Source: Clostridia bacterium
GTDB lineage: Bacteria; Bacillota; Clostridia; TANB77; UBA1234
Direction of reading: 5' to 3'
DNA length: 6,070 nucleotides
Assembly: GCA_900753135.1 (NCBI GenBank)
Contig: CAADXZ010000096.1
Span: 1 to 6,070, forward strand
Shown piece by piece: positions 5,677 to 6,070 of the stretch (positions are counted from its first letter, which is position 1; each line of letters opens with the position of its first letter). The position numbers and the translations under genes are program-made. The notes beneath the pieces were generated by a model. The model was not told the DNA's origin and made no database searches. It worked only from the letters and a program-made list of their open reading frames with translations.

Positions 5677-5844
5677 TATTTTGCATGAGAAGCTTGTGTA
5701 TGAAGCGTGCACAAATAATTGGGGTAGGTTTACCTAGTTGTCGATTAAATTACACTTTTGAGTGTTTCCAATTTTCTCCTTTTTTAAAGGAAATCGACCT
5801 GTCTTCGCCAGAAAAGAAAAATTGGTTATAATAACAAAGGAGAA
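5677..5844 (+). promoter_or_regulatory. Structured leader with anti-Shine-Dalgarno and alternative pairings
   Basis: TTCTCCTTT (5774-5782) is exactly complementary to AAAGGAGAA (5836-5844), the ribosome binding site of the gene at 5849, so a 9-bp helix could block its translation. The same segment can instead close a local hairpin TCCTTT (5777-5782) / AAAGGA (5786-5791). Further pairings are: GTCGATT (5740-5746) with AATCGAC (5792-5798), enclosing the hairpin ACACT/AGTGT (5752-5765) and the local one; CCAATTTT (5768-5775) with AAAATTGG (5818-5825); CCAATT (5768-5773) with AATTGG (5717-5722); TAGG/CCTA (5725-5736); and a 41-base hairpin 5677-5717. Several exclude each other, as expected of a switch. 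No known riboswitch class is recognised. The pairings are seen in the sequence; their function is inferred. Confidence 0.45.
5685..5831 (+). CDS. Possible 48-residue small protein or coupled upstream ORF
   Basis: ATG 5685 opens a 48-codon ORF ending at TAA 5829-5831, with AGGGG (5672-5676) eight bases upstream as a fair ribosome binding site. The peptide begins MRSLCMKRAQ, contains three Cys (residues 5, 19, 27) and ends in a polar tail after a Pro/Phe-rich stretch. It has no clear signal peptide or known family. Its stop lies 17 bases before the start of the next gene and its codons span the anti-Shine-Dalgarno segment (5774-5782). Ribosomes on this ORF would therefore open the structure that hides the downstream start, suggesting translational coupling. 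It might also be fortuitous, or the remnant of a displaced gene start. Confidence 0.35.
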   Translation: MRSLCMKRAQIIGVGLPSCRLNYTFECFQFSPFLKEIDLSSPEKKNWL

Positions 5845-5848
5845 TGGT

Positions 5849-6070
5849 ATGGCTTTGCTACGTTATATGGATAGTTATGAAATAATGTCTATATTATCTA
5901 ACATTAGTAAGAATAAAGGCTGTAAAAATATTAAGTTGAGTGTTCCATATTGGTTTAGGTTGGAGGTTGTTGATTTTCAGGGGAAAAATAATATACCTTC
6001 TTTTGTTGATGCCTTAAAACGGATATTTGTATGCTTCTATAAACACTTATTATTCGGAATACTTAATGAA
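5849..6070 (+). CDS. Unrecognised gene, 5' part only (runs off the window)
   Basis: ATG 5849 follows a strong AAAGGAG (5836-5842) with a 6-base spacer and opens a frame that stays open for 74 codons to the window edge. An alternative ATG at 5844 stops after 13 codons. The visible N-terminus begins MALLRYMDSYE, has a polar Lys/Asn stretch (residues 20-29), an aromatic patch (VPYWF, 32-36) and a hydrophobic aromatic segment at about 56-72 that could be a membrane helix or a buried helix. No family is recognised from this part. The strong binding site, the promoter at 5569 and the long leader argue that it is a real, possibly regulated gene. It is not obviously linked to the ATPase operon, since the tRNA operon lies between them. 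Confidence 0.65.
   Translation, partial: MALLRYMDSYEIMSILSNISKNKGCKNIKLSVPYWFRLEVVDFQGKNNIPSFVDALKRIFVCFYKHLLFGILNE

Noticed and set aside
5827..5832. A perfect TATAAT just before the partial gene
   Set aside because: There is no -35 box at a suitable distance (TTCGCC at 5804-5809), and transcription would begin inside the ribosome binding site at about 5839.
1..6070. CRISPR array, insertion sequence or transposase
   Set aside because: No regularly spaced repeats, terminal inverted repeats or transposase motifs were found. The partial gene at the right end is too short to exclude one beyond the window.

Overview
The window is very AT-rich in its coding parts, uses AAA/ATA/TTA-type codons, has strong AAGGAG-like ribosome binding sites, sigma-A-type promoters, U-tract terminators and tRNAs with encoded CCA. 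All of this fits a low-GC Firmicute, most likely a member of the Clostridia. The species cannot be named from the sequence.

Bases 1-5129 hold one rightward transcription unit. A near-consensus promoter (42-70) sits directly before a 1291-residue protein. That protein combines a zinc ribbon, a TerB-like helical region, a degenerate Clp-like AAA+ module without Walker motifs, and three complete CbxX/CfqX-type AAA+ ATPase modules. After 45 bp comes a 102-residue all-helical protein of unknown function. After another 38 bp comes a 175-residue protein with four predicted membrane helices. A 34-codon ORF may follow; its start lies inside a perfect inverted repeat. A strong intrinsic terminator (5100-5129) closes the unit. 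The layout suggests a motor ATPase working with a small helical partner and a membrane protein, but its biological role is not known.

Bases 5130-5240 form a GC-rich island (54% GC over 5131-5230) between two terminators. It has potential secondary structure and two short matches to the 3' end and T arm of the neighbouring tRNA-Gln. It is not a normal tRNA and I see no convincing gene in it.

Bases 5241-5507 are a leftward tRNA operon: promoter (5479-5507), tRNA-His(GTG), tRNA-Gln(TTG), terminator. Each tRNA has one non-canonical stem pair.

Bases 5569-6070 start a second rightward unit: promoter, a 9-codon leader ORF with a perfect 16-bp palindrome, a 48-codon ORF, and the first 74 codons of an unrecognised gene that runs off the window. 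The leader holds a sequence perfectly complementary to that gene's ribosome binding site and several mutually exclusive pairings, so translational attenuation or coupling is a reasonable hypothesis.
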